The notes below the pieces were generated by a model. The model was not told the origin of the DNA. It was given only the letters and a program-made list of their open reading frames with translations, and searched no databases. Of a DNA stretch of 64,000 bases, positions 33,744 through 43,116 are shown one piece after another. How positions within the stretch are numbered: the stretch's first letter is position 1; each line of letters opens with the position of its first letter. The DNA comes from Verrucomicrobiaceae bacterium (GTDB taxonomy: Bacteria > Verrucomicrobiota > Verrucomicrobiia > Verrucomicrobiales > Akkermansiaceae): NCBI GenBank assembly GCA_027491155.1, contig JAIXWR010000008.1, positions 1-64,000 on the forward strand, written 5' to 3'. Both the position numbers and the translations under genes were made by a program.

Positions 33744-35129
33744 TTAGACGCGCTCAAACACCGCCATCTGGCTCGGCGCTCCGTGCTCGGCATGTTCTTC
33801 CCCAAGGGGCTCGAAGCCCACCGTGTAGCCATGGTCCGCCGCCACCCGTGATGCCCATTCCCGAAACTCCGCGCGTGTCCACTCGAAGCGATGGTCGCCG
33901 TGGCGCAGGGCTCCCGGCTTCATGCCCTCGAACAGCACGTTGTATTCGCGGTTCGGGGTGGTGACGAAGACCTTGCCGGGTGCGGCGGCGGCGAAGACGA
34001 CTTCTTCCAGCGACTCGAGCCGGTCGGGGTCGAGGTGCTCGATGACTTCCACCAGCGCGGCGACGTCGTGGCCGCGGAGCCGCGAGTCGCGGTAGATCAG
34101 CGAGCCGGTGAACAGCTTCACCCGGCCCTCGCGCCTGGCGGCGGGGATCTTCTCCAAGCGCTCGTCGGCGATCTCGAGCGCGCGGCTCGACACGTCCATG
34201 CCGTGGATCACCGGAATCTTCGTCTGGCGCAGCAGGCGGGACACCAGCTTGCCCTCGCCGCAGCCGAGATCGATCACCGACTGCGGGTGGCAGGCAGCGA
34301 TGCATTCGGCGACAAGGTCGAGCCGGATTTCGTGAAGTGAAATCTTCTTCTCCACCTCGGGCTCGGTGCCGGTGGACTCGACTTCTTCATCCTCCTCGTC
34401 CGGCTCCGGGGCAAGCCGTTCGAGCGCCTCGCGGGTCAGCCGCTTCTGGTATTTCAAGTAGCGGCGCACGATCCACTCGCGTTCCGGATGCGCGGAAAGC
34501 CAGCCTTCGCCCTTGGCAAGCAGCTTGTCGATCTCCTCGCGGCCGACCCAGTAGTGCTTGTCGCGGTCGAGCGCCGGGATCAGCACGAAGAGGTGCTTGA
34601 GCAGCAGATGCAGCGGCACCGTGGCGCGGAGGGTCAGTTCATGGTAGCGGCTCTCGCCCCACGCGGGAAAAGCCGGCTCCAGCGGCAGCCGGCGGCTTGC
34701 GACCTGGTAGCCGAGCGGCTGGAAGAGCTTCTCTAACATCCCCTCCGGTGCCTGGACCACCGGCAGCTTCACTTCGAGATCCATCGGCCGGTCCACCAGC
34801 TCCGGCCGCTTGGTGCAGCGGCCGTTGAGGGCGGTGCCGAAAGCGCGGGAGATCGCGACGGAAAGGAACGACGAGGCCGCGTAGGGCCGGTCGTTCACAT
34901 ACTGCCCGAGCGCCCAGCCGCCGTTGCGGGCACCTTCGGAGCGGACGAGGCCCACGGGATCGACCTCGACGGTCAGTACGGCGGTGCATTCTTCCGCGGT
35001 CGCCTTCGGGTAGAAGACGACGCCTTTGCCGAAGGCCAGATCGACCTCGTGACAGCGCGCCGGATGCTTGTGCAGCAGGTGGCCGAGGTCGGTGGCGTCG
35101 GGAGTGCGGTTGGTGAGGGAGAGGAACAC
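33744..35129 (-). CDS. hen1: 3'-terminal RNA ribose 2'-O-methyltransferase Hen1
   Basis: The product has 461 residues if started at GTG 35129 (FLSLTNRTPDATDLGHLLHKHP). In-frame ATGs upstream add up to 68 residues with no family similarity. The N-terminal half is the bacterial Hen1 specific domain that engages Pnkp. The C-terminal methyltransferase has VIDLGCGEGKL and metal ligands E361, E364 and H365 in EVIEH, with H413 in the DHRFEWTR box. As I recall, the ligands in Clostridium thermocellum Hen1 are E366, E369, H370 and H418, so a constant offset of five supports the GTG start. It methylates the repaired 3' end to block repeat cleavage. Confidence 0.93.
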   Translation of the reverse strand: MFLSLTNRTPDATDLGHLLHKHPARCHEVDLAFGKGVVFYPKATAEECTAVLTVEVDPVGLVRSEGARNGGWALGQYVNDRPYAASSFLSVAISRAFGTALNGRCTKRPELVDRPMDLEVKLPVVQAPEGMLEKLFQPLGYQVASRRLPLEPAFPAWGESRYHELTLRATVPLHLLLKHLFVLIPALDRDKHYWVGREEIDKLLAKGEGWLSAHPEREWIVRRYLKYQKRLTREALERLAPEPDEEDEEVESTGTEPEVEKKISLHEIRLDLVAECIAACHPQSVIDLGCGEGKLVSRLLRQTKIPVIHGMDVSSRALEIADERLEKIPAARREGRVKLFTGSLIYRDSRLRGHDVAALVEVIEHLDPDRLESLEEVVFAAAAPGKVFVTTPNREYNVLFEGMKPGALRHGDHRFEWTRAEFREWASRVAADHGYTVGFEPLGEEHAEHGAPSQMAVFERV

Positions 35130-35378
35130 GGCGAACGGGTGAATTGAGCTTCTTTGATTCCATCGCAAGCGGCAAGGCCGCGAAGTGAAAAGCCGGTGGC
35201 ACGCGTTCATCGGAATTGGCCCCGCTTTAACTCCAGCGCCGGGATCCGTTGCGGGAGCGTTTCCGCGGATTGCAGGGTGACAGGTGAAGAATCTCCGCGG
35301 CAGTGGACGAAGCTCGCGCCGCTTTCCAAGCAACCATGTCGCCGCGCCCGGGTTGTTCCGGGGAGTTCCATCGCCGCC

Positions 35379-36581
35379 ATGTCCCTCCCTCGACGATCCC
35401 GAAGGTTAGGCAGCCTCCTTGCCGGTTGGCTTTGCGGGTCCGCCTTCGCTTCCGCCGCGACGCCGCCGCCCCAGCCGGCATCGGGACCCGGAGGGTCCGC
35501 CTATGCCTACGACGTCGTCAACTCGCTGGTTCGCGGCACCGGGACGCTCCAGTATTGGCTCTTCACGCCAGGCACGACGGGCCCCGGCGGGCCGCCCGCG
35601 CAGGCGCCGGTGGTCGCTTTTTTCCATGGCTACAACGCGCTCTTTCCGGACACCTACCGCGCTTGGATCGACCACCTGGTGAAGCGCGGCGCGATCGTCA
35701 TTTTCCCGCGCTTCCAGCAGGACGCGTCCTCGCCGCCGGCGCAATACGCCGCCGACTCGATCACCGCGATCCGCGCCGCGCTGGACCTCATCGCCGCCCG
35801 CGGCACGGCGCCGCAGGCGGACACCGGGCGCTTCGCGTGCATCGGGCACTCCATCGGCGGGCTGACGGCGGCAAGCGTGGCTGCGACCGGGCCGGGGCAG
35901 GGCTTGCCGGTGTGCCGGGCGCTGATGTGCCTGCAGTCGGGGAAATCGACCGCCTGGGGTCCGCCGTTGGGGGTGTTTCCCCTGGCCGACCTTTCCCTGC
36001 TTTCACCCGGGACACTGTTGCTTTCGGTGATCGGGGACGACGACCAGCTCACCTTCGACACGGACTCGCGGCGGATTTTTTGGGAAAGCACCTCGATCCC
36101 GTTCGCGGACAAGAATTTCATCATCGTCCACTCCGACAGCGAGCAAGGCGTGACGCTGAGCGCGGACCACGCTTCGCCGGCGACGGGCAGCGGGCCGGAC
36201 GCTCTCGACCATTTCGCCTATTGGAAGCTCGGCGACGCGCTGCTGAGCGCCGCCTTCGACGGCACCGACCGCGAATACGCCCTGGGCAATACCCCGAGCC
36301 AGCGCTTCATGGGGGTCTGGAGCAGCGGCCGGCCGGTGAAAGAGCTGACCGTCTTCGACCTGCGGCAGCCGCTGGAGATTTCGGCCGGGCCCGCCGCGGT
36401 CGCGCTGCGCTGGCCCTACCTCATGGACGGGTGGACCCTCGAAAGCAGCCCCAGCCTGGGACCGGGGTCGTGGACGCCGTGGCCGGCCGCGCCTTCGCGG
36501 ACGGGGGATTTCCTGGAAATCATCACCACGCCGCTTCCGCCGGCCCGCTTCTTCCGGCTGAGAGAGCCGGCGAGCCCCTGA
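35379..36581 (+). CDS. Secreted alpha/beta hydrolase with C-terminal shared module
   Basis: The product has 400 residues from ATG 35379, with a signal peptide (LGSLLAGWLCGSAFASAA). The alpha/beta hydrolase domain covers about 40-315: the oxyanion region VVAFFHGYNA, the nucleophile elbow GHSIGG, and an Asp-containing loop GDDDQLTFD. It resembles chlorophyllase or PET-hydrolase-like esterases in layout, but the substrate is unknown. The last 70 residues (WTLESSPSLGPGSW ... RFFRLREP) match the C-terminal module of four other exported proteins in the window. It is divergent from hen1 across about 250 bases. Confidence 0.8.
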   Translation: MSLPRRSRRLGSLLAGWLCGSAFASAATPPPQPASGPGGSAYAYDVVNSLVRGTGTLQYWLFTPGTTGPGGPPAQAPVVAFFHGYNALFPDTYRAWIDHLVKRGAIVIFPRFQQDASSPPAQYAADSITAIRAALDLIAARGTAPQADTGRFACIGHSIGGLTAASVAATGPGQGLPVCRALMCLQSGKSTAWGPPLGVFPLADLSLLSPGTLLLSVIGDDDQLTFDTDSRRIFWESTSIPFADKNFIIVHSDSEQGVTLSADHASPATGSGPDALDHFAYWKLGDALLSAAFDGTDREYALGNTPSQRFMGVWSSGRPVKELTVFDLRQPLEISAGPAAVALRWPYLMDGWTLESSPSLGPGSWTPWPAAPSRTGDFLEIITTPLPPARFFRLREPASP

Positions 36582-36623
36582 AATGTTTCCGGTGGCCATG
36601 CCTGTCCCTTTGGAACCCGCGGT

Positions 36624-37217
36624 TCACAGCATCACCTCCGACAACTCCGCCAACCGCGCCGCCAGATCGGCGCCCGCCGGGGTCTCCGGAAGCTTGTCGA
36701 GATCCGCGAGATTCCAGCGGAACACCGCGTTGTAGCCGTCCCACTCGCCCTCCGCGCCGGTGTCGCGCATCCAGCGCAGCGCCTTCACATTCTCCGGCAT
36801 GGTGTAGCCGGTGAAGCGGCCGATCCCGTGCCGGTAGGCCACCAGCCAGAGCACCGCCAGCAGCAACGTCGCCACCCCGCGGCCCTGGTCTGCGTCCAGC
36901 ACCGTGACGGAGAACTCCGCCTCCGCCGGATCTTCTTCCGATCGCCAGAAGCTCGCCGCCCCCATGCCCGGGAAATCTTTCCTCGTCGGGTCAAAGACCG
37001 TCCAGACCGCGTGCTCCGAAGGCTTGCCCGAAAGCAGACGGTCGAGCATCGCGTCGCCGATCACCTTGCCCTCCCGCACCCAGAAGCGCTGGTAGCGCGC
37101 CTCCGGCGAAAGCCGCCGGTAGCCCTCCGCCACCATCGCCCGGTCGGCCGGCGTCAATGGCCGAGCCACCACCGGCGTTCCGTCGCGCAAGACCAGCTCG
37201 AGCCGTTCCGGAATCAT
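36624..37217 (-). CDS. GNAT-family N-acetyltransferase
   Basis: The product has 197 residues from ATG 37217 (MIPERLELVL); a longer open frame upstream is ignored because the domain starts here. The GNAT fold is recognisable from PLTPADRAMVAEGYRRLSPE at the start, the beta strand AEFSVTVLDADQ and the acetyl-CoA loop QGRGVATLLL, then ENVKALRWMRDTG. The amine substrate is unknown. It is cytoplasmic. It lies divergent to cutC across about 140 bases and is convergent with the secreted hydrolase gene. Confidence 0.87.
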   Translation of the reverse strand: MIPERLELVLRDGTPVVARPLTPADRAMVAEGYRRLSPEARYQRFWVREGKVIGDAMLDRLLSGKPSEHAVWTVFDPTRKDFPGMGAASFWRSEEDPAEAEFSVTVLDADQGRGVATLLLAVLWLVAYRHGIGRFTGYTMPENVKALRWMRDTGAEGEWDGYNAVFRWNLADLDKLPETPAGADLAARLAELSEVML

Positions 37218-37360
37218 CACGGCCACTGAAGCGCATTCGCCGGCGCAGCGCCACCCGCGAGTTCCGCGAGATTCAGATGGCCGATGGCGGATCGCAGATG
37301 CTAGACCCCGGCGCTCTTCCACTCCGCGGTTCCGCCAAGCTCCCTTTCTTCAATCCGCCC

Positions 37361-38104
37361 ATGCTCCTCGAAATCTGCGTCGACTCCCTCGACTCCGTCA
37401 TCGCCTGCGCCGAAGCCGGCGCGGACCGCATCGAACTCTGCGCCTCGCTCACCGAAGGCGGCCTGACTCCCAGCGCCGGCATGCTTTCCCAGGCCCGCGC
37501 CCTCTTCCCCGGCGAGATCGCCTTCATGATCCGCCCGCGCGGCGGCGACTTCGTTTACCGGCCGGAGGAAATCCTCGCCATGTCCGCCGACATCGAGCTC
37601 GCCCGCGACCTCGGCGCGGATGCCGTGGTCTTCGGCTGCCTCCAGCCCGACGGATCGCTCGACCTGCCCGCCATCGAAACCCTGCTCGATGCCTGCGACG
37701 GCTTTCCCGCCGTGTTCCACCGCGCCTTCGACGTCTGCCGCGACCTGCCCGGCGCCCTCGAAATCCTCGCCGAACTCGGCTTCGAGCGCATCCTCACCAG
37801 TGGCGGCGCGCCGTCGGTGATCGACGCGCTCGACCCCATCGCCGCGCTCGTCCAACAGGCTGCAGGTCGCCTCGACATCCTCCCCGGCGGCGGCATCAAG
37901 GCGGACCAGATCGGGGAAATCGTCCGCCGCACCGGCGTGAACCAGGTCCACCTGTCCGCCCGCAGCTTGCAGGAAAGCCCGATGACCTGGCGCCGCCCGG
38001 AGATCCCGATGGGTGCCGACCGCGTCCCCGGCGAATACGAGCGCCGCATCGCCGATGCCGCCCTGATCCTCGCCGCGCGCGAGTCGCTCGCCGCGGCTTC
38101 GTGA
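37361..38104 (+). CDS. cutC: CutC family protein
   Basis: The product has 247 residues from ATG 37361. It is a TIM-barrel of the CutC family: MLLEICVDSLDS at the start, ADRIELCASLTEGGLTPS, MIRPRGGDFVY, FHRAFDVCRD, ILTSGG, and the C-terminal VHLSAR. The name comes from a proposed role in copper homeostasis in Escherichia coli, which is disputed; the real reaction is unknown. It is cytoplasmic. The stop is 7 bases from the stop of the convergent Hsp70 gene. Confidence 0.92.
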   Translation: MLLEICVDSLDSVIACAEAGADRIELCASLTEGGLTPSAGMLSQARALFPGEIAFMIRPRGGDFVYRPEEILAMSADIELARDLGADAVVFGCLQPDGSLDLPAIETLLDACDGFPAVFHRAFDVCRDLPGALEILAELGFERILTSGGAPSVIDALDPIAALVQQAAGRLDILPGGGIKADQIGEIVRRTGVNQVHLSARSLQESPMTWRRPEIPMGADRVPGEYERRIADAALILAARESLAAAS

Positions 38105-38111
38105 AGGCGAC

Positions 38112-39980
38112 TCAGCCCCGGCGTTCCAGCGCTTCTTCCATCGCCCGCTCCACCAGCGCGGCCGCCAGGGTCTCGGTCGCCTTGTCGAGCCGCTGCACCG
38201 CCGCTTTCAAGGGATTCGGCAAGCCGGCCGCCAACGCCTCGCGCACCGCCTCCGCCGCATCGCCGATCTCGCGCCGTTCGTCCTCCGACACCAGCCCGGC
38301 CGCCATCGCCAGCGCCTGGTCCACGGCCGGCAGCAGCTCTTCCGCCTTCAGTTTCGCCTCGGTGAAAATCCGCTCCGCCATGTCGTCGAAGGCGTATTCC
38401 ACCGACTCGCCGACCATTTTCTCGACCGCCGCGTCGTCGACATCCACCGCCGCGTTGCGGATCTCCACCACCGTGTCGCGGCCCGTCTTCACGTCGCGGG
38501 CCAGCACTTCCAGGATGCCGTTTTCATCGATCCGGAACTGCACGCCCACCCGCGCCTGGCCCTTCGGCATCGGCTCGAAGGGCACCTCGAAATTCCCCAA
38601 CTCCCAGTTGTCCCGGGCCATCTCGCGCTCGCCTTGGAGCACGCGCACGCGCATCGAGGCTTGGCCGCTTGCCGCATTGGTGAACATTTCGCCGGCCTTG
38701 CAAGGGATGGTCGTGTTGCGCGGGATGATCACGTTCATCAAGCCGCCGAAGGTCTCCACGCCCAGGCTCAGCGGCGTGACGTCGAGCAGCACCATCTTGC
38801 GCAGCGACCCGCCGAGCACGCCCGCCTGGATCGTCGCACCGAGCGCCACCGCTTCATCGGGATGCTGCGAGAGATCGGGCTCGCGGCCGAACAGCTCCGC
38901 CACCGCCGCGCGCACCGCCGGGATGCGCGTGCTGCCGCCGACCAGCACCACCGCGTCCAGCTCCGCGGCGGCGATTCCCGCGTCGGAAAGCGCCTGCCGG
39001 CAGCAGGTCAGCGAACGCGCGATCAGCGGCTTCGCCAGCGCTTCCAGATCACCCCGGCTGACTTCCACCTCCAAACTACGGGATCCATCGTAGAACGGCG
39101 CGCGGAAGGTCTCGCTCTCCCGTTCCGACAACGCGCACTTCACCCGCTCCGCCTCCGCGGTCAGCCGGATCTTCGCCGCATCATCCAAAGTGTCGAAGTC
39201 AGCCGCGCAATGCCGCGCCAGCGCCGCGTCGAGGTCGTCGCCGCCCAGCCGCGTGTCGCCGCGCGTCGCCAGCACCTGGAACACGCCGTCCTGCATTTCC
39301 AGCACCGACAGGTCGAAGGTCCCGCCGCCCAGGTCGTAGACCGCGACCCGCGAGCGATCGCCCAGCTTGTCCAAGCCATAGGCCAGCGCCGCGGCCGTCG
39401 GCTCGCTGAGGATCCGCACCACTTCCAGCCCGGCCAGCTCGCCGGCCCGCTTGGTCGCCGCGCGCTGGGCGTCGTTGAAATACGCAGGCACCGTGATCAC
39501 CGCCTTGCCCGCCGGACGCTCCAGCCGCATTTCGGCGATCCGCTTGAGCTCCTTGAGGATCTCCGCGCTGACCTCCTCCGGCGATCTTCCCAGCACCGTC
39601 ACCCCGCCGTCCGCCGCGCGTTCCATCGGCACGCAGAATTCCCGCTCCTCGCCATGCCGCCGGCCCATCAGCCGCTTCACGCTGGTCACCACCCGCCCCG
39701 GCTCGACCGACCGCCGCCGCAGCGCCTTGCGGCCCGCTTCCACGCTGCCGTCGGCGCCGAACCACACCGCGCTCGGCATGATCCGCCGGCCCTCCTCGTC
39801 CGCCAGCAGGATCGGAAATCCCGACTCCACCGCGCCCACCGCGGAATGGGTGGTCCCCAGATCGATCCCAAGAATCAGCTCGCCTGTCACGCCGACAGCC
39901 TTGCCCGCCGGGCCGCTTACGCAATCACGTAGATTATCAAAGATGCCTTGAATTTCGCCGCTGCGGAGGTTTTCTTCCAC
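38112..39980 (-). CDS. Hsp70 family chaperone (HscA/DnaK-like)
   Basis: The product has 622 residues from ATG 39980; a GTG at 39890, 30 codons later and just before the ATPase domain ([12 protein letters not shown]), is an alternative start. The ATPase domain (about 36-385) has the phosphate loops and [12 protein letters not shown], and [12 protein letters not shown]. The substrate-binding domain (about 390-510) has [11 protein letters not shown] and a lid follows. It lacks the usual C-terminal acidic tail of DnaK, and its size and lid resemble HscA, but no hscB or iron-sulfur assembly genes are adjacent. A second, specialised Hsp70 is the best reading. Confidence 0.88.
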   Translation of the reverse strand: MEENLRSGEIQGIFDNLRDCVSGPAGKAVGVTGELILGIDLGTTHSAVGAVESGFPILLADEEGRRIMPSAVWFGADGSVEAGRKALRRRSVEPGRVVTSVKRLMGRRHGEEREFCVPMERAADGGVTVLGRSPEEVSAEILKELKRIAEMRLERPAGKAVITVPAYFNDAQRAATKRAGELAGLEVVRILSEPTAAALAYGLDKLGDRSRVAVYDLGGGTFDLSVLEMQDGVFQVLATRGDTRLGGDDLDAALARHCAADFDTLDDAAKIRLTAEAERVKCALSERESETFRAPFYDGSRSLEVEVSRGDLEALAKPLIARSLTCCRQALSDAGIAAAELDAVVLVGGSTRIPAVRAAVAELFGREPDLSQHPDEAVALGATIQAGVLGGSLRKMVLLDVTPLSLGVETFGGLMNVIIPRNTTIPCKAGEMFTNAASGQASMRVRVLQGEREMARDNWELGNFEVPFEPMPKGQARVGVQFRIDENGILEVLARDVKTGRDTVVEIRNAAVDVDDAAVEKMVGESVEYAFDDMAERIFTEAKLKAEELLPAVDQALAMAAGLVSEDERREIGDAAEAVREALAAGLPNPLKAAVQRLDKATETLAAALVERAMEEALERRG

Positions 39981-40019
39981 CCGTCATTTCACCCCCGGAA
40001 TGACTCACCCCCCACCCCA

Positions 40020-40421
40020 ATGAAATCCACCCGCTCCCCCCGCGGCAAACGCTTCGTTGTCGCCTTCCTTGCCATCGCCTTCGGTTCCCTCGCCGCCTAC
40101 ACCGCGAAGGAATTCATCACCGGCTCCGACGGAAAGCTCGCCGCAAAGCTCGGCCCGGCCTTCAACAAGGTTCTGATCGGTGCCTCCAAGTTCGGCATGG
40201 GCCTCGGCGAACTCCACACGGAGAAAAAGGCCTCCGCAGCCATCGCTCCCGAAGGCATGATCACCGTGACCCGCAACCTCAAGGCCGACGACCTGCGCCC
40301 CGCCTCGCTCATCCGCGAGGGCGAAGACCCTTCGCTCATCGCGAAAGGCAGCAAGGAACTCCGCAAGGTCTCCCGCGACGCCTTCATCTCCGCTTCCAAG
40401 GTCGAGATCTACGCGAAGTGA
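40020..40421 (+). CDS. Small exported or membrane-anchored protein
   Basis: The product has 133 residues from ATG 40020. A basic start (KSTRSPRGKR) is followed by one hydrophobic helix (FVVAFLAIAFGSLAAYTA), giving a signal anchor or uncleaved signal. The rest is mixed, with a positively charged C-terminal half and no recognised domain. An in-frame ATG at 39948 would put 24 residues before the helix and is less likely. It stands between the Hsp70 gene (divergent) and the GMC oxidoreductase gene. Confidence 0.6.
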   Translation: MKSTRSPRGKRFVVAFLAIAFGSLAAYTAKEFITGSDGKLAAKLGPAFNKVLIGASKFGMGLGELHTEKKASAAIAPEGMITVTRNLKADDLRPASLIREGEDPSLIAKGSKELRKVSRDAFISASKVEIYAK

Positions 40422-40496
40422 GCCGGCCGGCAGGTGCCCCGACGCGAAACTTCCCATTCACTTCCCCGCCGGGCCTGTTAGCATCTTCGCTAACCC

Positions 40497-42281
40497 ATGG
40501 CCCTCCTTACCGACCGCAAGTCCCTCCGCGAGTATGACGTCATCATCGTCGGGTCCGGTGCCGGCGGCGGCATGATGGGCATGCTGCTCAGCCTGAACGG
40601 CGTCAAGGTGCTGATGCTGGAAGCCGGCCGCAACTACGACCCGGTCAAGGAAACCCCGATGTTCCATACGCCCGAGCAGGCCCCCCTGCGCGGCAAGGGG
40701 ACGCCCGACCGCTTCTTCGGACACTACGATGCCACCGTCGGCGGCGGCTGGCAGGTTCCCGGCGAGCCCTACGGCGACAAGCCGGGCACCCAGGAGGACT
40801 TCTGGTGGTGGAGACCGCGCATGCTCGGCGGCCGGACCAACCACTGGGGGCGCATTTCGCTGCGCTTCGGGGAATACGATTTCAAGCCGCGCTCGCGCGA
40901 CGGCCTGGGCGTCGACTGGCCGATCTCCTACGCCGACCTCGCGCCCTACTACGACAAGACCGAGATGATGATCGGCGTCTACGGCTCGAACGAAGGCCTC
41001 GAGAACACGCCGAATTCTTCACCCGGCGTCCTCCAGGCCCCGCCGAAACCGCGGGCTGGCGAAATGCTCGCCAAGAAGCACGCCCGCGGGCTCGGCATCC
41101 CGATCATCCCGATCCACCGCGCGGTGCTGAGCGAGCGGATGGACGGCCCCGCGCTCGCCGCGAAGCTGTTCCCTAACAACCCGCTCGCCCGCAAGCTCGT
41201 CGCCGCCGACATGTCCGCCCGCGCCGCCTGCTTCTGGGCGACCGATTGCATCCGCGGCTGCTCGATCCGTGCGAATTTCCAAAGCACCACCGTCCTGCTG
41301 CCGCCCGCCCTCGCCAGCGGCAACCTCGACATCATCACCGACGCGATGGTCCGCGAGGTTCTCACCGACGCCAGCGGCAAGGCAACCGGCGTCCACTACG
41401 TCGACAAGCAGACCCGCGTCGACTCGATCGCCAAGGCGCGGGTCGTCATCCTCAGCGCCAGCACCTGCGAGACCGCACGGATCCTCCTCAACTCGAAGAG
41501 CTCGCTCTTTCCGGACGGCCTCGCCAACTCCAGCGGCCAGGTCGGCAAGAACCTCACCGACAGCGTCGGCTCCTCGCTCGGCGCCCACATTCCCGCGCTG
41601 GAAAACCTGCCGCCCTACAACGAGGACGGGGCCGGCGGCGGCCATGTCTACACCCCGTGGTGGAACTACAAGACCCAGGAAAAACTCGGCTTCGCCCGCG
41701 GCTATCACATCGAGATCGGCGGCGGCCGGCGGATGCCGGGAATGGGCAGCCTCGGCATCCTCGATGCCACTTCGCCCGGCGTTTACGGCAAGAAACTCAA
41801 GGAGGAAGCCCGGCGCTACTACGGCGCGTCGATGGGTTTCGCCGGCCGCGGCGAGATGATCCCGAACGAGCACTGCTACTGCGAGATCGATCCCGACCGC
41901 GTCGACCAGTGGGGCATCCCGATCCTGCGCTTCCATTGGAAATGGTCCGACCACGAGATCAACCAGGCCACCCACATGCAGAACACCTTCGCCGACATCA
42001 TCAACGCGATGGGCGGCAAGGCCACGCCGCGGCCCGGCCGCGAGGCGCTGAACAAACCCGGCGAGATCATCCACGAGGCCGGCACCGCCCGGATGGGTAG
42101 CGATGCGAAGGACTCGGTCGTCAATTCCTTCGGCCAGACCTGGGACGTGAAGAACCTCTTCCTGATGGACGGCTCCGTGCTCCCGTCGAATCCCGACAAG
42201 AACCTCACCCTCACCGTCATGGCCCTTGCCTGGCGCTCCGCCGACTACCTGCTGGCGGAGATGAAAAGCGGCAACATTTGA
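40497..42281 (+). CDS. GMC-type oxidoreductase (gluconate dehydrogenase large subunit-like)
   Basis: The product has 594 residues. It is an FAD-dependent alcohol or sugar-acid dehydrogenase. The N-terminal dinucleotide fold reads IIVGSGAGGGMMGM followed by LMLEAGRNY; the flavin region has GGRTNHWG; the C-terminal GMC box has HEAGTARMG and LFLMDGSVLPSNPDKNLTLT. The closest known plan is the large subunit of gluconate 2-dehydrogenase-type complexes. The next gene, 13 bases away, is the matching small Tat-signal subunit, which would carry this enzyme across the membrane. A cytochrome subunit is not present nearby. The substrate is not known. Confidence 0.9.
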   Translation: MALLTDRKSLREYDVIIVGSGAGGGMMGMLLSLNGVKVLMLEAGRNYDPVKETPMFHTPEQAPLRGKGTPDRFFGHYDATVGGGWQVPGEPYGDKPGTQEDFWWWRPRMLGGRTNHWGRISLRFGEYDFKPRSRDGLGVDWPISYADLAPYYDKTEMMIGVYGSNEGLENTPNSSPGVLQAPPKPRAGEMLAKKHARGLGIPIIPIHRAVLSERMDGPALAAKLFPNNPLARKLVAADMSARAACFWATDCIRGCSIRANFQSTTVLLPPALASGNLDIITDAMVREVLTDASGKATGVHYVDKQTRVDSIAKARVVILSASTCETARILLNSKSSLFPDGLANSSGQVGKNLTDSVGSSLGAHIPALENLPPYNEDGAGGGHVYTPWWNYKTQEKLGFARGYHIEIGGGRRMPGMGSLGILDATSPGVYGKKLKEEARRYYGASMGFAGRGEMIPNEHCYCEIDPDRVDQWGIPILRFHWKWSDHEINQATHMQNTFADIINAMGGKATPRPGREALNKPGEIIHEAGTARMGSDAKDSVVNSFGQTWDVKNLFLMDGSVLPSNPDKNLTLTVMALAWRSADYLLAEMKSGNI

Positions 42282-42294
42282 GATCCCCGACGCC

Positions 42295-42936
42295 ATGAAC
42301 GACTCCACCGTTTCCCGCCGCGATCTCTTCCGGCTGATCGCCGCCGCCAGCGCCACCGGCGCGCTGGTGACCACTCCGGGAGCCGCCGCGCCGCCGCCGC
42401 TGACCCGGAATTTCAAGAACGTCCTCAGCGACCCCGACTTCTCCAACCCGGCCGCTCCGTGGGACAAGCCGCTGGACGAGGCCGAGCTCGCGACCCTCGC
42501 GGTGCTGGTCGACCTCATCCTGCCGGCCGACGACCTTTCGCCCGCCGCCTCGGCGATCGGCGTGCACGACTTCCTCAACGAATGGGCCGGCGCACCCTAC
42601 CCCGAGAACCGCGCCGACTGCGAAATCCTCCGCGGCGGGCTGGCCTGGCTCAACACGCATTCCTTCAAGCTCCACGGCAAGAGCTTCACCGGCCTCGACG
42701 CGACGCAACAGACCGCGATCCTCGACAGCATCTGCGATCCCGCGAAAACCGCGCCCGAGCTGGCCACCGGCAGCCGCTTCTTCACCAAGCTGCGGATGCT
42801 GACGCTCGGCGGCTACTACTCGCATAGTAGCACGTGGAAGAGCCTCGGCTACGTCGGCAATGTCGCCATCGCCGGACCCTATCCCGGCGTCCCGGCGGAG
42901 GTGATCAAGATCCTCGGGCTGGAAGGGGAGAACTGA
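42295..42936 (+). CDS. Gluconate 2-dehydrogenase subunit 3 family protein, Tat signal
   Basis: The product has 213 residues with a twin-arginine signal (SRRDLFRLI) at the start. The remainder matches the gluconate 2-dehydrogenase subunit 3 family: LVDLILPADDLSPAASAIGVHDF early and the C-terminal FTKLRMLTLGGYYS region followed by GYVGNV. In known complexes this subunit pairs with the GMC subunit and provides its Tat export. It is directly downstream of that gene and surely co-transcribed. The complex probably works in the periplasm, giving electrons to an unknown cytochrome. Confidence 0.9.
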   Translation: MNDSTVSRRDLFRLIAAASATGALVTTPGAAAPPPLTRNFKNVLSDPDFSNPAAPWDKPLDEAELATLAVLVDLILPADDLSPAASAIGVHDFLNEWAGAPYPENRADCEILRGGLAWLNTHSFKLHGKSFTGLDATQQTAILDSICDPAKTAPELATGSRFFTKLRMLTLGGYYSHSSTWKSLGYVGNVAIAGPYPGVPAEVIKILGLEGEN

Positions 42937-42982
42937 GACGCGGGGAAAACCCTGGGAACCCGCACGAGTGTCGGCACGAGAA

Positions 42983-43013
42983 CCCGGCCGGAAGGGCGGG
43001 GCCGGGCTTCCCG
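42983..43013 (+). terminator. Possible hairpin terminator after GMC pair
   Basis: CCCGGCC (42983-42989) pairs with GGCCGGG (43000-43006), followed by CTTCCCGTTCT. The stem is good but the T-tract is poor. Confidence 0.35.
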
Positions 43014-43116
43014 TTCTAACCGATCAAACCAAAATTGGACATCAACGCTTCCTCGCTTATCGAGGGAGTCCCCGCTCCCGGTCCAACCCCGGAATCCCCC
43101 CCTGCGGACCCAAGCC

